Shown: positions 46,517 through 57,048 of the stretch, in pieces
Position numbering within the stretch: position 1 is the first letter of the stretch
Layout: each line of letters opens with the position of its first letter
Assembly: GCF_018873765.1 (NCBI RefSeq)
Contig: NW_025317446.1
Coordinates: 1-64,000 of the forward strand
Direction: 5' to 3'
DNA: 64,000 bases
Source: Telopea speciosissima
Taxonomy: Eukaryota; Streptophyta; Magnoliopsida; Proteales; Proteaceae
The notes under the pieces: generated by a model
Databases searched by the model: none
The model's input: the letters and a program-made list of their open reading frames with translations, nothing else
Told to the model about the DNA's origin: nothing
Made by a program: the position numbers and the translations under genes

Positions 46517-49500
46517 ATAAATAATGAATAATATAATACATACTATATTATTATATTATATCTAATATTGTATAGTATATAATATAAAAAGGAAGTTTTC
46601 TTTATATATTATAAATAATATAATACGTAATATATTATTATATTATATATAAAATATTGTATATATTATACAATATTCACTTGTGCTGGTCAAAGACGAG
46701 GTACCGTGGATGAACTTAGCCCTTATTTGTTTGCGTTTATCATGGATGAATTAATCAAGAACATCCAAGATGAGGTACCGTGGTCTATGCTCTTCGCCGA
46801 TGACATTGTTTTGGTGGATGAGACAAAAGCATGGATTAACGCTAAGTTAGAGTTGTGGAGATCGACTTTGGAAACAAGAGGCTTCAAGATTAGTAGATCA
46901 AAGACGGAATATATGATGTGTAACTTTAGTCACACTATGATGGATGATGACGTGGTAAAATTGAGGAGCGTGAGATACTGCCAAGTGACTATTTCAGATA
47001 TCTGGGGTCTATCATACACAAAGAAGGTGACATAGATGATGATATCCATGGTTCAAAATCTCGCGATATATCACCAATATTTCGGTATATTTCGGATATC
47101 TTGACACTGCCGAGACGAGATGACCAAACGAAATGAAAAAAGTCCAAATTTTGGTATGTTTCGTGAAATTTCGGTATATTACTTAAACAATGTGTATGTA
47201 ACTATTTATACATCAGGGTCCCCGACCGTATACTGTCAATCAAGGGTGCAAACCCAAAACACTACTTTGAGTTCATTTTTTTGTAATATGAAGGTTTTAA
47301 TGTGTTTATTTAGCTTGAATAGGGGTGTATATGAAGTATTAGGCCTTAATATGGCCAAAAACCCACCGAAATGAACTGCCGAAATATGGCAGAAAAAATA
47401 CCATATTTCGGCGAAATTTCGGTAAATTTTGGATATTTCAAAAATCTTTACCTACCCGAAATGGTGAGACGAGACGAGATCTTGAACTATGATATCTCAC
47501 AAAGAATTAAAGTAGGATGGATGAAGTGGAGAGGTGCGACCGGAGTTCTATGTGACCAACACATTCCTTTAAAGCTTAAAGGAAAGTTCTACATGACTGT
47601 TGTCTGCCTGGTTATGATGTATGGGGCGGAATGTTGGGCAGTTAAGAAGTGCCATATAGCGAAGCTATGTGTTGCAGAGATGAGGATGTTAAGATGGATG
47701 TGCGGATCACCCCGATCAGAGACAAGCTCCAAGAATGTCGCCTGAGGTGGTTTGGCCATGTACAACGGAGGCCTGGGGATGCCCCAGTAAGGAGAAGTGA
47801 TCTGACGCCGATTGAAGGAGCTAAAAGAGCTAGGGGCAGGCCTAAAATGACCATAGGTGAGGTTGTGAAGAATGACATGCATAGTCTGGGTCTTGTACCA
47901 AGTATGACCTCGGATAGAGCCTATTGGAAGGCAAGGATCCATGTTATCGACACCATGTAGCTGAGATTTTCCTGAATTTCTGGGTTATCCTCTTTCCTCT
48001 TACTTTCATCTTTCAGTTTCCATTACTTACTTTTCTTATCCAATTTCTTTTAAGTTTCTCTTACTTTCCTTTGTTTTGAAAGGATCCATGTAGCCGACCC
48101 CATTTAGTTGGGATAAGGCTGTGTTGTTGTTGCATTCACTTGTGCAGCTAGCGGAGAGTTTGGCGTTTGTGTTTTGGCTCTGGGAGGTGTTCCCTTTCTC
48201 TTCTACAGTTAGGTTGCCAACTATGGTCTCATTCTTTCCTTCCATATATAATATATACAATATTTTTATATATAATATATTAGGTAATGTAGTCCTAGAA
48301 TAGGAGATAATCCTACTAGGAGCCAGATAAAAGCAAGGTCTGGACAAGCCTGCTGTTTGGGGCTGATTAGGGGCTGTTTTAGGGCAAAATTAGGGTTTAG
48401 GATGGGAATTTGGGAATGGGGTTTATAGGGTATTAATGGGCAGGTCTAGGGGGTCAATATAGTATAAAAAAGTTAGGGTTTGGATGAGTTTTGAAATTCT
48501 GCAATTCTGGACAGAATTGAGTTGCAGGTTTTGGGCTTTAATGGAGTTAGGGTTTATGGGATTCAAACCAAAAATAAAGGGGATCAATTGGGTAAAAGGA
48601 TTAGAGGATTAGAAGAAGAATTTTGGCGTCAAACTTACTGAAGATTCCACTGGCAGCAAGCTTCGATAGTTGTGAAGGATAAAGCCACCTTCGAATTTGA
48701 AGAAGATCCTCCCAGCTGTCACGGCGTAAGGAGTCAACCGGATTCCACCAGTCCCTTTTCACCTTGATAGAACCACAAGGATGCACACTCACAAGGAGCA
48801 CAGGAGCAGCAACAATGGCAGCCAACAAGCAAAAGCTTTTTCATTAATCAAATTCGTGTTCCCGGCTTTGCCCCCTTACAACCTTATATAAAAGACTCAA
48901 AAATAGACTTCTACTCTAAAAAGGAAAGGCCTAACCCAATCCCTAACCTATTAGATAACTTAAACTGATTAGGAAACTAAAATAGACTCAAAATAGAGTC
49001 CTATTGACTTAAAAACAACTTAAGCTACTTAAAATAAAGAAGATTCCCTACTAGCCAATAGGATATGAGAACCTCTTAGCCAATAGGATCACTTCACTTA
49101 AATTAGATCAATTGAACCAATTGGATGCAACCAATTCTAAACCGGTTCAATCTAAAAATAGGAAAATAAACTAAGTATTGGGCTAATCCCGTATGCAACC
49201 TATATGCCCCTAGTTTAGGCTCATTAAAGTGGCCTAATACATAAAAAACCCTTGGGAACAAAGGCCCAACATGTATATAACCCAACCCTAGGCCTATTTC
49301 TAAAGAAATAAGCCCTATTTGGTGATCATTCTGCATCATTAGGTATATATTATATCTAATATAATACAATAACAACCATAACCTTATCCCAACTAAATGG
49401 GGTCGGCTACATGAATCCGAAGAGGCTATGACCGTAAAAGAAATAAGAGAGGTAAAAAGAAGTAAAAGGAAGAAGAATAGAAAATAAGTAAAGGAAAAAT

Positions 49501-52500
49501 TCAAAGCAGCATCCCAGGAACATTCCCTTACAAGGGGTCGGCTACACGGGTCCTTGTCCTCCAAACAACTCTATCTGCGGTCATACTATAATATATCTAA
49601 TATTATATAATAAATAATATAACAAAAAAGACCTTTGTTATATATATTATGGAAAAGAGGACGTCACATGGTCGAGCACCGCACGCTGCCCCGATGCCCA
49701 GACATAGGGGCACTCAAAATGACCGCCACACCCCTAGTCATTTCCATCTTTCTAGGGTGGTGCGGCGGTCATTATACGCACCCCTTATGTTTAGGCATAA
49801 GGGTGGCGTGTGTTGCGCGACCGGGTGGCATTCTTTCTTCCAAATATTATATTATAAATTCTGAATAATATAATACTTATATTATTATTATTATAATATA
49901 TATAATATATAAAATAGTATATTAACATAGGGAGGAAGATGGGTGACGGGGGAATCCCTTCACCCACCAATTAAAATTATTTACCCATAGGTAGTTACCA
50001 AACGGTTTCTCATTTTATACTCTATTATGTCTAATGGTTACCAAACGATTTTCATTTTCTGATAAAAAATGGTTTTCATTATTATACACCAGCTGTTTTA
50101 AATGCTAAACTCCAGTGCAATCATTTACAAAAACATTGAAGAGAAGCCAGTATCCCAGACAATAAGGATTTTGAGATCCATGAATCTGTATCCAATGAGC
50201 TATTAATAACCCAATAGCCACATTGTGAGAGAATATTATAAAGCAAAATAATTTCCACTTCCCAAAATTTCATTTATTGTTTATTCTTGATAAATCTCTG
50301 GACAATAAACATACCATTGCATGGTTGCATATCTTCCTCATCAACCAGTTGTACTTAGGATATAAAGAATTACTTGGAATAAAAACATCTCTAATTGCGA
50401 ATACAAGATTTGAGGCATACCTCAACCATACTATGAGCATTAGCAATTTGTCTCTGGACACAAGGATGATCAATCTCAAGAAGAGAAGGCATCTGTCCTG
50501 CAAGATCATCTAGAGAAGCAAGTAGGGCCTTCTTCTTACTTTTGGTTAGTGAGTTTACAGAGGCCTGTCTGATTATGTCCTGTTTATAAAATTGACTTAT
50601 AAGAAAAACAATCCCCACTTCAAGTAAATAAAAAATTCAACTGAAGTAAAGTAAAAACCTTGACTCCTTTTAATATGCCACCAAGGGATATCAGAGATGC
50701 CAGCCGTGCATCTTCCACTGCAGTGGAAGGATTTTGAATAGGCGAACCACCTTGTCCTACCATTAGTAAAGCTGCATCATTTCGTATTTGTTCCAGAATC
50801 TGGTGATAGAAATATTGTCAGCAAACCAAATATATCATTCACAGTTACATATGATAGGGTATTTAGAAACATGTTACAAGGCTTACACTTTGCATTCATA
50901 TTAGATGATATACAACTTACAAGGCTCAGACTTTACATTGGTTGACAGATTTTTTTAGATTTCTTTGAACTTCACGTGCAGGAGTAAGAATCAAATCATC
51001 CACATCAAAAAAATTTGGGAACTAGACATTTCAATGTACCAGTGACAACCGTGAAATATTGGGCATTTCTCCCAACACAGGATGTTCAGCAGGCTGGACA
51101 CAGTCCTCTGCCCTTCATCATTGATATGAGTCTACTTTGGGCCAGCTATCAGGTCACACCCTTCGATTGTATAGCCTAAACTAGTACCTAAATTTTGCAA
51201 CCTCAAGAATCACCCATGGTCAATGAGATTAATAGATTTGTCAACAGATTTACGTTTACTAGGATTTATTTCAATTGAATTAAATCAATAAATAAGTATT
51301 TCATTCCAATTGGAAGTATTAAAATAACCCCCTCAGGACAGAAATGAAACCATAAAAAAACAGCCTTTTCATCTCAGACAAACCCCACCTAACCGAGCTT
51401 CTATAGTACAGTCCTGTACAGGTTTCCAAAGAGCTAGCGTGCCTTTCCTCACGCCCTTGGTGCACCCATCATGAAGGATAAAGATAAAGCAAAACAACGT
51501 TCTTTTTTTTGGTGGTGGGGGGGGGGGGGGGTTGGGGGAGGGGGAGAGTGAGACAAGAGATCCACCACCCAAACAAGGAACAGAAGTCCAAAAGCAGAGA
51601 AAGGCAACGAAAAATCAACACCCTTTCCCTCCCCCTAGAGCACCAACTCCCAACCCCTAAAAGAAGCCTGACACCCAAACAAAACAAACACATAAAACCA
51701 CCTCCATCCTCCACCACTAGACATACTAACTCCTAATAAAAAGGGGAAAAAATACTGCATCCTAGAAGGAAATATCAACAGAGCTTCAAATACAAGAAAC
51801 AAAGGAGTTAGTTGCTGAAAAGCATTGGCACTCCTGGCATTTTCCCTTCGGCAAGAACATTCTGCTGCCACTGTATTACAAACTTCTTTTGTATAGAAGA
51901 CCAAGGTAAATTTTGGTTTTTTTTTGTACTCCCAGTTTTTTAATCAGTTTTCATACATATCAGATTCCTTTCTCTGGTTTTATCTGCAATAGATTCGTTT
52001 ATTGGAACCACGTTGCTGATCTGCAGGTCAATCCCTTAGAGTACACCAATTAAATCATCAGAGAAAGTGACTTCTTGATAACACATGGTTTGTCACTTCC
52101 AATTCAGAACCCAGTTAAAATTCAATGATTCTCGACATTAATTTGATCAGGTTCTGGAACTTCACTGTATAATCTAATTGTCTTCCAGAACTACTAAATT
52201 CTGTTCTTTACTCAATTTGACTTCAATTATATTACTTTGAAATTAAACCCTATAATTATCCCACCGCTTTACAAATCTTTCATCCAAAACCATCTCCAAA
52301 TACAATATCCCATAGGACCCTAATTCGATAGCCTTAATCATAAACCTAGTCCTCTAACAGAGAAACCCCAAGAATCTGAAAGCTTTATACTTAATATTTC
52401 TCAAGTGAGTTGATTTCCCTCAATGAGGTCTTGCATCAGTCTATTGAAGAATATATTGACCATATCACAAATTCAATGCATGTGAAAACAAGTTCTTGGC

Positions 52501-55500
52501 TACAGACTATTTACCTAGGATTTAGATACCAAGTACAACATGAGAGAGCTCAAAATTCTCATGTGATGTAAATGGAATCGGGTCGTCAAGATGGCTTTCT
52601 GTACTCCTATTTATCATATTTAGTGGGAAAGCAACAAGCATAGATGGTCTACTACATCTCGAACCTTTAGACTAGACTTAATCAGCTTAGTGCTTCTGAC
52701 TCAGATTGTGATAAGAACCGCCAGATTGTTTCTTCTTGGGGTCTTCAGATTAGGCTACTTTAAGTAGTTTATTTTTTTTCCCTTAAATTTTATTCACCCA
52801 AAAGAAAATATCCTCATGTGATGTAAAGAAGTATATCAACTTTCTCCAGTGGAAGAATAGATAAGTTGGCAGTTTTACATATATGATTGATGAACATAAA
52901 TTGATACCTTTCTTCTCTTATGATCAACAGACTCAAGTGCAGTACGAAGCTTAGCTACTTGTGCAGAGTCTTCTGCTTCTTCTGTTGCCAAGGTACCAGC
53001 AATATCCTAGTAAAAGACCAAAGTAGGTATCAAGAATATGGACTCTAAAACATTGAACTATACAAATACAGAAAAAAGAAAACAATACATGCTTATTTCA
53101 AATGAATCACTTGAAAAGTCAAAACTGAAAACTTGTCAATATCACAATGATATTTGGAAGTTCACCAATCTGAAGACGTGTGTGCAACTATACTTAAGAG
53201 AACTGTAAAAAGTACAACTCAAGCTCCAATTCAAACATTACCAAAATTGGAACTCTCAAGGAGGTCAAATATCCATTATGACTGAATAAGATCTTCATGT
53301 CAATAAAAACTAAATAATAGTAGAAAACATAATGATCACTTGAAAGTGATTAATGAATCGAATATCTAATTGCCACAGTGATACTGGTAAAAAATTTGAA
53401 GGAAAAAAAAAAAAGGAGAGGGGGGGGGGGGGAGAGGAAGGAGTGTGGAAATAGGAAGAGAAAATGGGTGACAAACTAAAGAATGATGTGACTTATTTGA
53501 CAGCACTAAGGAATTACATACATGATATAAAATCAATTGCAAATACTTAAAAATTAAGAAGTTTTGTATGTCCCCAGCCTATCACACTTGAGTTTTAATT
53601 TGATTGCAAATTTTAAAAATTATGAAATTGCTTTTGTCACCAGTCTATTACTCCTTTCTTTTATTGTGGTTTGCCCAGTTTTGGTACCATGTGGAGTTTT
53701 CTGGGCATCATATCAGCACCAGTAATCCACGGAAAACTTGTGTAGCTATAGTATAACTCAACTCAGCCTTATCCCAACTATAAGGAGCCAGCTATATGGA
53801 TCCTCTTTTACCAATCAACTCTATATTGTGTAGCTATAGTACAGAAGCTAAAGCACCAATCAACTCTATATACTTGTTTTAACTGCTAAGTTGTTATTTT
53901 AAGACTTCACCCCAAGTACAGAGAGACAATGATCAGACATGAAATAAGCACAAACATACAATATCAGAGTTGAAAAATAATTAGGAAAAAAAAGCAACAA
54001 ATTTAAAAATGCAGTACAGATAGCAGTTAAACTCAAGAAATTATTCAAGAAACATATTTCTTCAGAATTTATAATGCAGGAGACACAAATAAGGCAAAAC
54101 AACAAACTATAGAAAAATGTTTCCAGTATTGTGCAAGACAAGACAGTTGGAACCAAATATTTAATAGCAATAGAATATCTATAGTGCTAGCATATCTTAC
54201 AGGAAAAAAATCATAAGAAAAAGGGTTGACAATAATGGCCATGTTTGGTATAACTATCAAACTTTGGAGTGGTACTCCTGGAATGCAGTTCTATTATTCA
54301 TACAAGTGTCTCACAGTAAATGAAAATTACTATATAAATAGAACAAGGAAGTGACTCGTAGGAAAATATTTTGCTCAAGAAAAACCACCACTAAAGATCC
54401 CTAACCTAAAAATCATAAAGAATCAAATTTGTGCCAAACACAATTCTAGTCATAATCACCTCAAATAATAAAAAACCCTCATATCAGTATATCACTCCAA
54501 GGAAGTGATACTGAATAACACCACAGCATCTCATGATGACACACAAAAGCACCACTCACAGAAAAGAGTGCTCCGCAAAATTTAATTGAGGGAAGTCAAA
54601 GAAGAGTTTGGACTCAGAAGGAAGATCTGAAAGTCTAGAAGAGTAGCTTTGAGAAGCTAGGTTTCAGCTATACCAAGTACCTTCAAGTGCTGTAATTGAG
54701 AAGTATAAACCCGCTTGGCATACTCGGACAGAAGTTGTCCTAGAGCATCAGTATTGGGTGGCAATGCTGCACCAAGACCAGCCATCCAACCATCCATAAT
54801 GGCTGTTGAAAGAAGCTCCAGCTGTCCAGTTGTTCCCCCTATGGCCTCACTGCCAGTAACAGAAAGAAACTCAAAGTTCTCTGCCAGCCAAGATCTAATT
54901 TGGCGTTGCAGCTCACCGGCTGGAGTATGAACAAAGAGAGCTGCAAGAGCCTTGTTCCCAATTGCAAAAGTTTTGGCTTCTTCCGTTAGCTCCCTTAACT
55001 TTCCACCAGTAATATGCTGCTTCCATGCCTCCTGCCCATGCTCAATAATCTCATATAATAAATAACGAGATCCAATTTATTACAAGAGAAACTGGTACAA
55101 TTTCCCAATGACAATATAAGCGGTACACAACAGTGTTCTAACATGAAAGCAGCAACAGTAACTAATACAAATGATAAGGTCAACAAAAAAAAACTGTGTG
55201 TAGTGAGCATAACATGCTTTAGTTAGTGATCATTTCTTGGAAAATGAGTAAATACACTTAGGAATCTCAACCAATAATTCCTTCCCTGCCTCCATCAAGA
55301 AATAGAGCTGACTAATCCTAAGGCAAAGGGTTGAGAAACTCAACGCCACTATTCCTGAACAACTTGGAGCCGGGCCTTCTTTTCGCACTATACGGATACG
55401 AAAATAATGGGAAAAATGGGATTCAATTGTCAACTGCTCCCATCGGAAATAGGATTGACTACAGATTCGAGCCATAGCACATGGTTTCATAAAATCTGTA

Positions 55501-56093
55501 CGATTTTCCTTATCTAAATCGAGCAGGTTTTACATGAAGAACATTTTGCTCTTACAATAAAAGTTTGAGGTAGGTACCTGATCAATTCCTCGGAGCTTCA
55601 AAACAACCGATGAGAGCTTAGACTTCTTTTCTTGCTTTATATTTACTTTAAATCCATGAAAGTGCTCATCAACCAGAGAGCTCCTTGTGATGGAATCATA
55701 AGGTACTGGAGACCTACCAGGACTATTGCCCCGACTGGAGCTTCTACTGCGACCAGTATTAGACTTCTCTAAGAAGCGTTCAACTGGAGAAACCTGTCAG
55801 TTAAAAGGAAGTAAGCAGTGTAACCTTCTCATCTCTACAAAATATGCAGGTGATGGCATATATTTTAAACAATAGAAATACAGAGTTTAAAGTCTAATTA
55901 CCTTGATGGATTGCAGCTCGGGTGATCTAGCAATCAAAGATCTTATATATAGAATTCTAACACGAGAAACAAGCATTGTATCCATTACCCTCCTTGGCTC
56001 CATCTTCCGGAAAAATGAAAATATAGCATCTCTGATTTCAGCAAGTATTTCATGCTCTCTTGCAGCCCCTGCTTTGATGACTGCAGCCAAGAC
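37334..56093 (-). CDS. KAC: KAC/KCA-type kinesin, C-terminal seven exons
   Basis: Minus-strand exons 55902-56093, 55578-55793, 54681-55031, 52908-53006, 50659-50799, 50421-50579 and 37334-37786 join in phase 0 into 536 residues with a TGA stop. The protein reads like the C-terminal half of Arabidopsis KAC1/KAC2 (KCA1/2): LAAVIKAGAAREHEILAEIR, MEPRRVMDTMLVSRVRILYI, ALAALFVHTPAGELQRQIRS, KRVYTSQLQHLKDIAGTLAT, TETDVSQWNVLQFNTG and ALARTADGTRARYSRLYRTL. KAC proteins are kinesin-14-related and act in actin-based chloroplast photorelocation and anchoring; that role is from the literature on the family. The motor and coiled-coil exons are not in the window. Every exon found is open with proper splice sites. 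Introns total about 17 kb, including a last intron of 12.6 kb packed with transposons. Confidence 0.92.
38608..38717. repeat. Tandem 56 bp duplication in KAC last intron
   Basis: Two nearly identical 56 bp units beginning 'aagcatgcttacttgcacat'. The high identity implies a recent event. Confidence 0.9.
39206..39253. repeat. (TC)n(AC)n microsatellite
   Basis: About 13 TC units run directly into about 11 AC units; compound dinucleotide repeat at the left edge of the L1 insertion region. Confidence 0.95.
39338..40315 (+). pseudogene. L1 ORF1 (gag-like, DUF4283 plus zinc knuckle)
   Basis: 325-residue open frame. The middle shows the plant L1 gag-like pattern (NGFFIFKFSSYLDKVRVLEG, GPWLVGKKPIFLRQW, PLWVSFPGLPLHYW), and a CCHC-type knuckle CLVCKKFGHDFALC lies near residue 265. 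RNA-binding chaperone role by family. The frame itself is intact although the element is dead. Confidence 0.9.
41079..41778 (+). pseudogene. L1 AP-endonuclease domain, frameshifted
   Basis: Frame 41079-41534 opens WNTRGLNSP, with LLETH and the motif GGHFNVIR, where plant L1 elements normally have GGDFNVIR; the catalytic aspartate is replaced by histidine. It ends at a TGA, and frame 41500-41778 continues with RWTGPTFTWNN and the ISDHCP end motif. One frameshift near 41515. Confidence 0.88.
41785..43591 (+). pseudogene. L1 reverse transcriptase, frameshifted
   Basis: First frame 41785-42714 covers the region up to AILALRIKTVVDLL, second frame 42602-43591 starts around SAFILGRNITDNILLCNEIV. 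RT blocks present: LLKIDIHKAFDSLRWDFI, QGCPLSPYIFTLALEDLS, and the catalytic LAFADDIMIF near 43105-43135. Frameshift near 42700. Confidence 0.92.
44079..45727 (+). mobile_element. Internally deleted copia element nested in L1
   Basis: LTRs 44079-44460 and 45344-45727 (about 382 bp) enclose only the end of RT and RNase H; gag, protease, integrase and the primer site are gone, and RT sequence starts directly after the 5' LTR. A purine tract (GAGGGGGAG) precedes the 3' LTR. TAGAGGT repeats at 44072-44078 and 45728-45734 mark the insertion, and the L1 zf-RVT frame reads across (PHNRG then DCVTWLRN). Seven matching bases is longer than the usual 5. Confidence 0.88.
44462..45324 (+). pseudogene. 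Copia RT end and RNase H relic
   Basis: 44462-45037 begins MKDLGVLKYFLGIEVLRSKK with PADTPMDPHQKL and RRLVGKLIYLRVTRPDISF; 45013-45324 holds the RNase H end (CDNQAAIYIASNPVFHERTK, HIEVDCHFVRD) and stops just before the purine tract. A frameshift near 44815 breaks RNase H (SDADW region in another frame). Confidence 0.9.
46484..46680. repeat. AT-rich microsatellite DNA
   Basis: (AT)n followed by TA-rich irregular repeats. The same type of DNA reappears at 48240-48286, 49338-49400 and 49580-49650 and flanks the L1 on the left, suggesting one AT-rich region split by successive insertions. Confidence 0.8.
46687..48133 (+). mobile_element. 5'-truncated RTE LINE, split by a MITE-like element
   Basis: RT end (46706-47035: [32 protein letters not shown]) and C-terminal region (47500-47960: MMYGAECWAVKKCH, RWFGHVQRRPGDAPVRR, MHSLGLVPSMTSD) are separated by 47047-47491. 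It ends with 'gtagccgaccccatttagtt' and GTTGTTGTTG. A 12 bp target duplication ATTCACTTGTGC is at 46675-46686 and 48134-48145. Stops and frameshifts make it inactive. Confidence 0.92.
47047..47491. mobile_element. MITE-like palindrome nested in RTE LINE
   Basis: 445 bp, starting CATGGTTCAAAATCTCG and ending with the inverse of CATAGTTCAAGATCTCG. The interior is full of 'cgaaatttcgg'-type words. Flanks share ATATC (or ATGATATC if the end is placed differently). It interrupts the RTE frame between DDDI and SQRIKVGW. Confidence 0.8.
48287..49337 (-). mobile_element. Unclassified 8-bp-TSD repeat, copy 2 (1.05 kb)
   Basis: Full-length relative of 3408-4772 with a perfect 8 bp target duplication ATTAGGTA (48279-48286, 49338-49345). 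Minus-strand TATA-like TATATAAG at 48883-48890 and donor GTAAGT at 48633-48638 sit in the same order and spacing (about 245 bp) as in copy 1. The segment between includes the same HPCG.IKV and DSLRRD.WED words. About 300 bp are missing relative to copy 1. Confidence 0.85.
49370..49570 (-). mobile_element. RTE LINE 3' fragment
   Basis: Minus-strand 3' end of RTE ('ccttatcccaactaaatggg', 'gtcggctac') with a second related fragment 'ggggtcggctacacgggtcc' near 49535. Flanked by AT-rich DNA, so the target duplication cannot be placed. Confidence 0.75.
49651..49841. mobile_element. GC-rich MITE in AT-rich DNA
   Basis: 191 bp imperfect palindrome with ends GGAAAAGAGGACGTCACATG and the inverse of GGAAGAAAGAATGCCACCCG. 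ATATATTAT (49642-49650) and AAATATTAT (49842-49850) look like a 9 bp target duplication with one mismatch. Confidence 0.75.
50421..50579 (-). CDS. KAC: KAC exon
   Basis: 53 codons, DIIRQASVNSLTKSKKKALL to NAHSMVE. Acceptor AAACAG, donor GTATGC. This donor must be joined across 12.6 kb to the last exon. Confidence 0.92.
50659..50799 (-). CDS. KAC: KAC exon
   Basis: 47 codons, ILEQIRNDAALLMVGQGG to GILKGVK. Acceptor CACCAG, donor GTTTTT (weaker than usual). Confidence 0.9.
50800..52557. other. KAC intron, no gene
   Basis: Intron between KAC exons 52908-53006 and 50659-50799. Contains a poly(G) tract with flanking GA repeats at about 51516-51550 and nothing recognisable as coding. Confidence 0.6.
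52573..52812 (+). mobile_element. 5'-truncated L1 LINE fragment
   Basis: 240 bp of L1 C-terminus and 3' UTR related to 46130-46470 ('tcatatttagtgggaaagca', ending 'tttattcacccaaaag'). A perfect 15 bp target duplication CTCATGTGATGTAAA is at 52558-52572 and 52813-52827. Confidence 0.88.
52908..53006 (-). CDS. KAC: KAC exon
   Basis: 33 codons, DIAGTLATEEAEDSA to DHKRRK. Acceptor ACTAG, donor GTATCA. Confidence 0.92.
53407..53450. repeat. Poly(A)/poly(G) tract
   Basis: A-run, GGAGA, then a G-run of about 14. Purine-only on the plus strand for over 40 bp. Confidence 0.8.
53754..53825 (-). mobile_element. 72 bp RTE-tail insertion with 16 bp TSD
   Basis: Minus strand reads 'ggatccatatagctggctcc' then 'gttgggataaggctgagttg', the RTE 3' end. 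A perfect 16 bp duplication TTGTGTAGCTATAGTA flanks it (53738-53753, 53826-53841). So either an extremely short RTE copy or a very short SINE using the RTE tail. Confidence 0.85.
54681..55031 (-). CDS. KAC: KAC exon
   Basis: 117 codons, EAWKQHITGGKLRE to TSQLQHLK. The most conserved block (ALAALFVHTPAGELQ). Acceptor GGGCAG, donor GTACTT. Confidence 0.93.
55578..55793 (-). CDS. KAC: KAC exon
   Basis: 72 codons, VSPVERFLEKSNTGRSRSS to LRGIDQ. Includes a serine-arginine-rich stretch. Acceptor TGACAG, donor GTACCT. Confidence 0.92.
55902..56093 (-). CDS. KAC: KAC exon (first in window)
   Basis: 64 codons, starting VLAAVIKAGAAREHE after a TTACAG acceptor and ending LQSIK before GTAATT. The exon that should precede it (ending near NKLLML in Arabidopsis) was not found up to 64000. 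Confidence 0.92.
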
Positions 56094-57048
56094 CTGTAAT
56101 ACAGCAATGTAGCAGTTTTTTCTTCAGCCTTGATTGCAAATAATAGGCATATAGATAAAACCTCCACTAATTTTTTTTGTCATAACAACTGAATGTTGGA
56201 TGGATTCGTAATCTTTAAGAAAATTGCCTATGAACTCGTCAAGTCGTCATTGTTTCTTTTAAAGGGAATCTCAATTAAATAATTTCACTTTGAGGGTAAA
56301 ATGAAATGGTGAACTCATGGGTAGTCCCATCATAATGCAGGGCCGGTTAAAATTTGGAAATTGGGACACGTTTTAGTATTAGCGTGGGTCAGGACTTAGT
56401 TTTTGGATTTTATTGTTGTAATGGGCTGAAATATAAAGCCCAAAAGTGGGGTTTTAAGGGGGTGCCTGAAAATTATGATTTTATTTGTGGGTCTCATGTC
56501 TAGAGTCCTTATCTTAGCTATCCAAGAGTCCTATTGTTAGTTATTTTGGCTAGTAAGAGTTTTATTAATTTGGTTATTTATTTAGCGTAAGAGAGTGTTA
56601 AGAATTCCTTCTAAGCATAGTTGCTACGCCACCTAGGCAAACCAAGATGGTGGGGGGGGGGGACTAAGGCGACACCAACAAGATGCCAAAAAAAAAGTGG
56701 CAAGGACCCCTAGGCAGCCGCCTTGATATGTATGCTTATAAGAGTCAATTTAAGAACGTTTACAGATTATAAATATGTAAATTTGTAACCACCCCTCCTA
56801 CGGTTTGGAATTTGAAAGGATTGTTTTGGTTTGTCTGGTAACTGCGTTGTGGGATGTATTCGCTCTTCTCTTGGTTTTGTAAGGGATCTCTTCTCTCTTC
56901 CTAATTTCTTCTCTCCATCCCAATCCCACAGTAATTCTCTCATTATTTCTTTCCTTTCTTATCTATCCTTTCATTAATTCTCCCATTATTTCTCTCTTAT
57001 ATCACCCTCCATAGTAAGAAGATTTTCCCTTTCTTTTTTTCCTTCTAA
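56094..57048. other. Upstream KAC intron or flank, no gene
   Basis: No KAC exon found. Near 56616-56735 there is decayed DNA with 'gccacctaggca' and 'cctaggcagccgcc' words like those at 59100-59190 and 63054, perhaps the same TIR family. Confidence 0.45.

Noticed and set aside
51509-51736. Frame across the poly(G) tract
   Set aside because: Low-complexity translation (Gly run) of an unreliable homopolymer.
54715-54930. Plus frame of 71 residues
   Set aside because: Lies antisense to the most conserved KAC exon; shadow frame.
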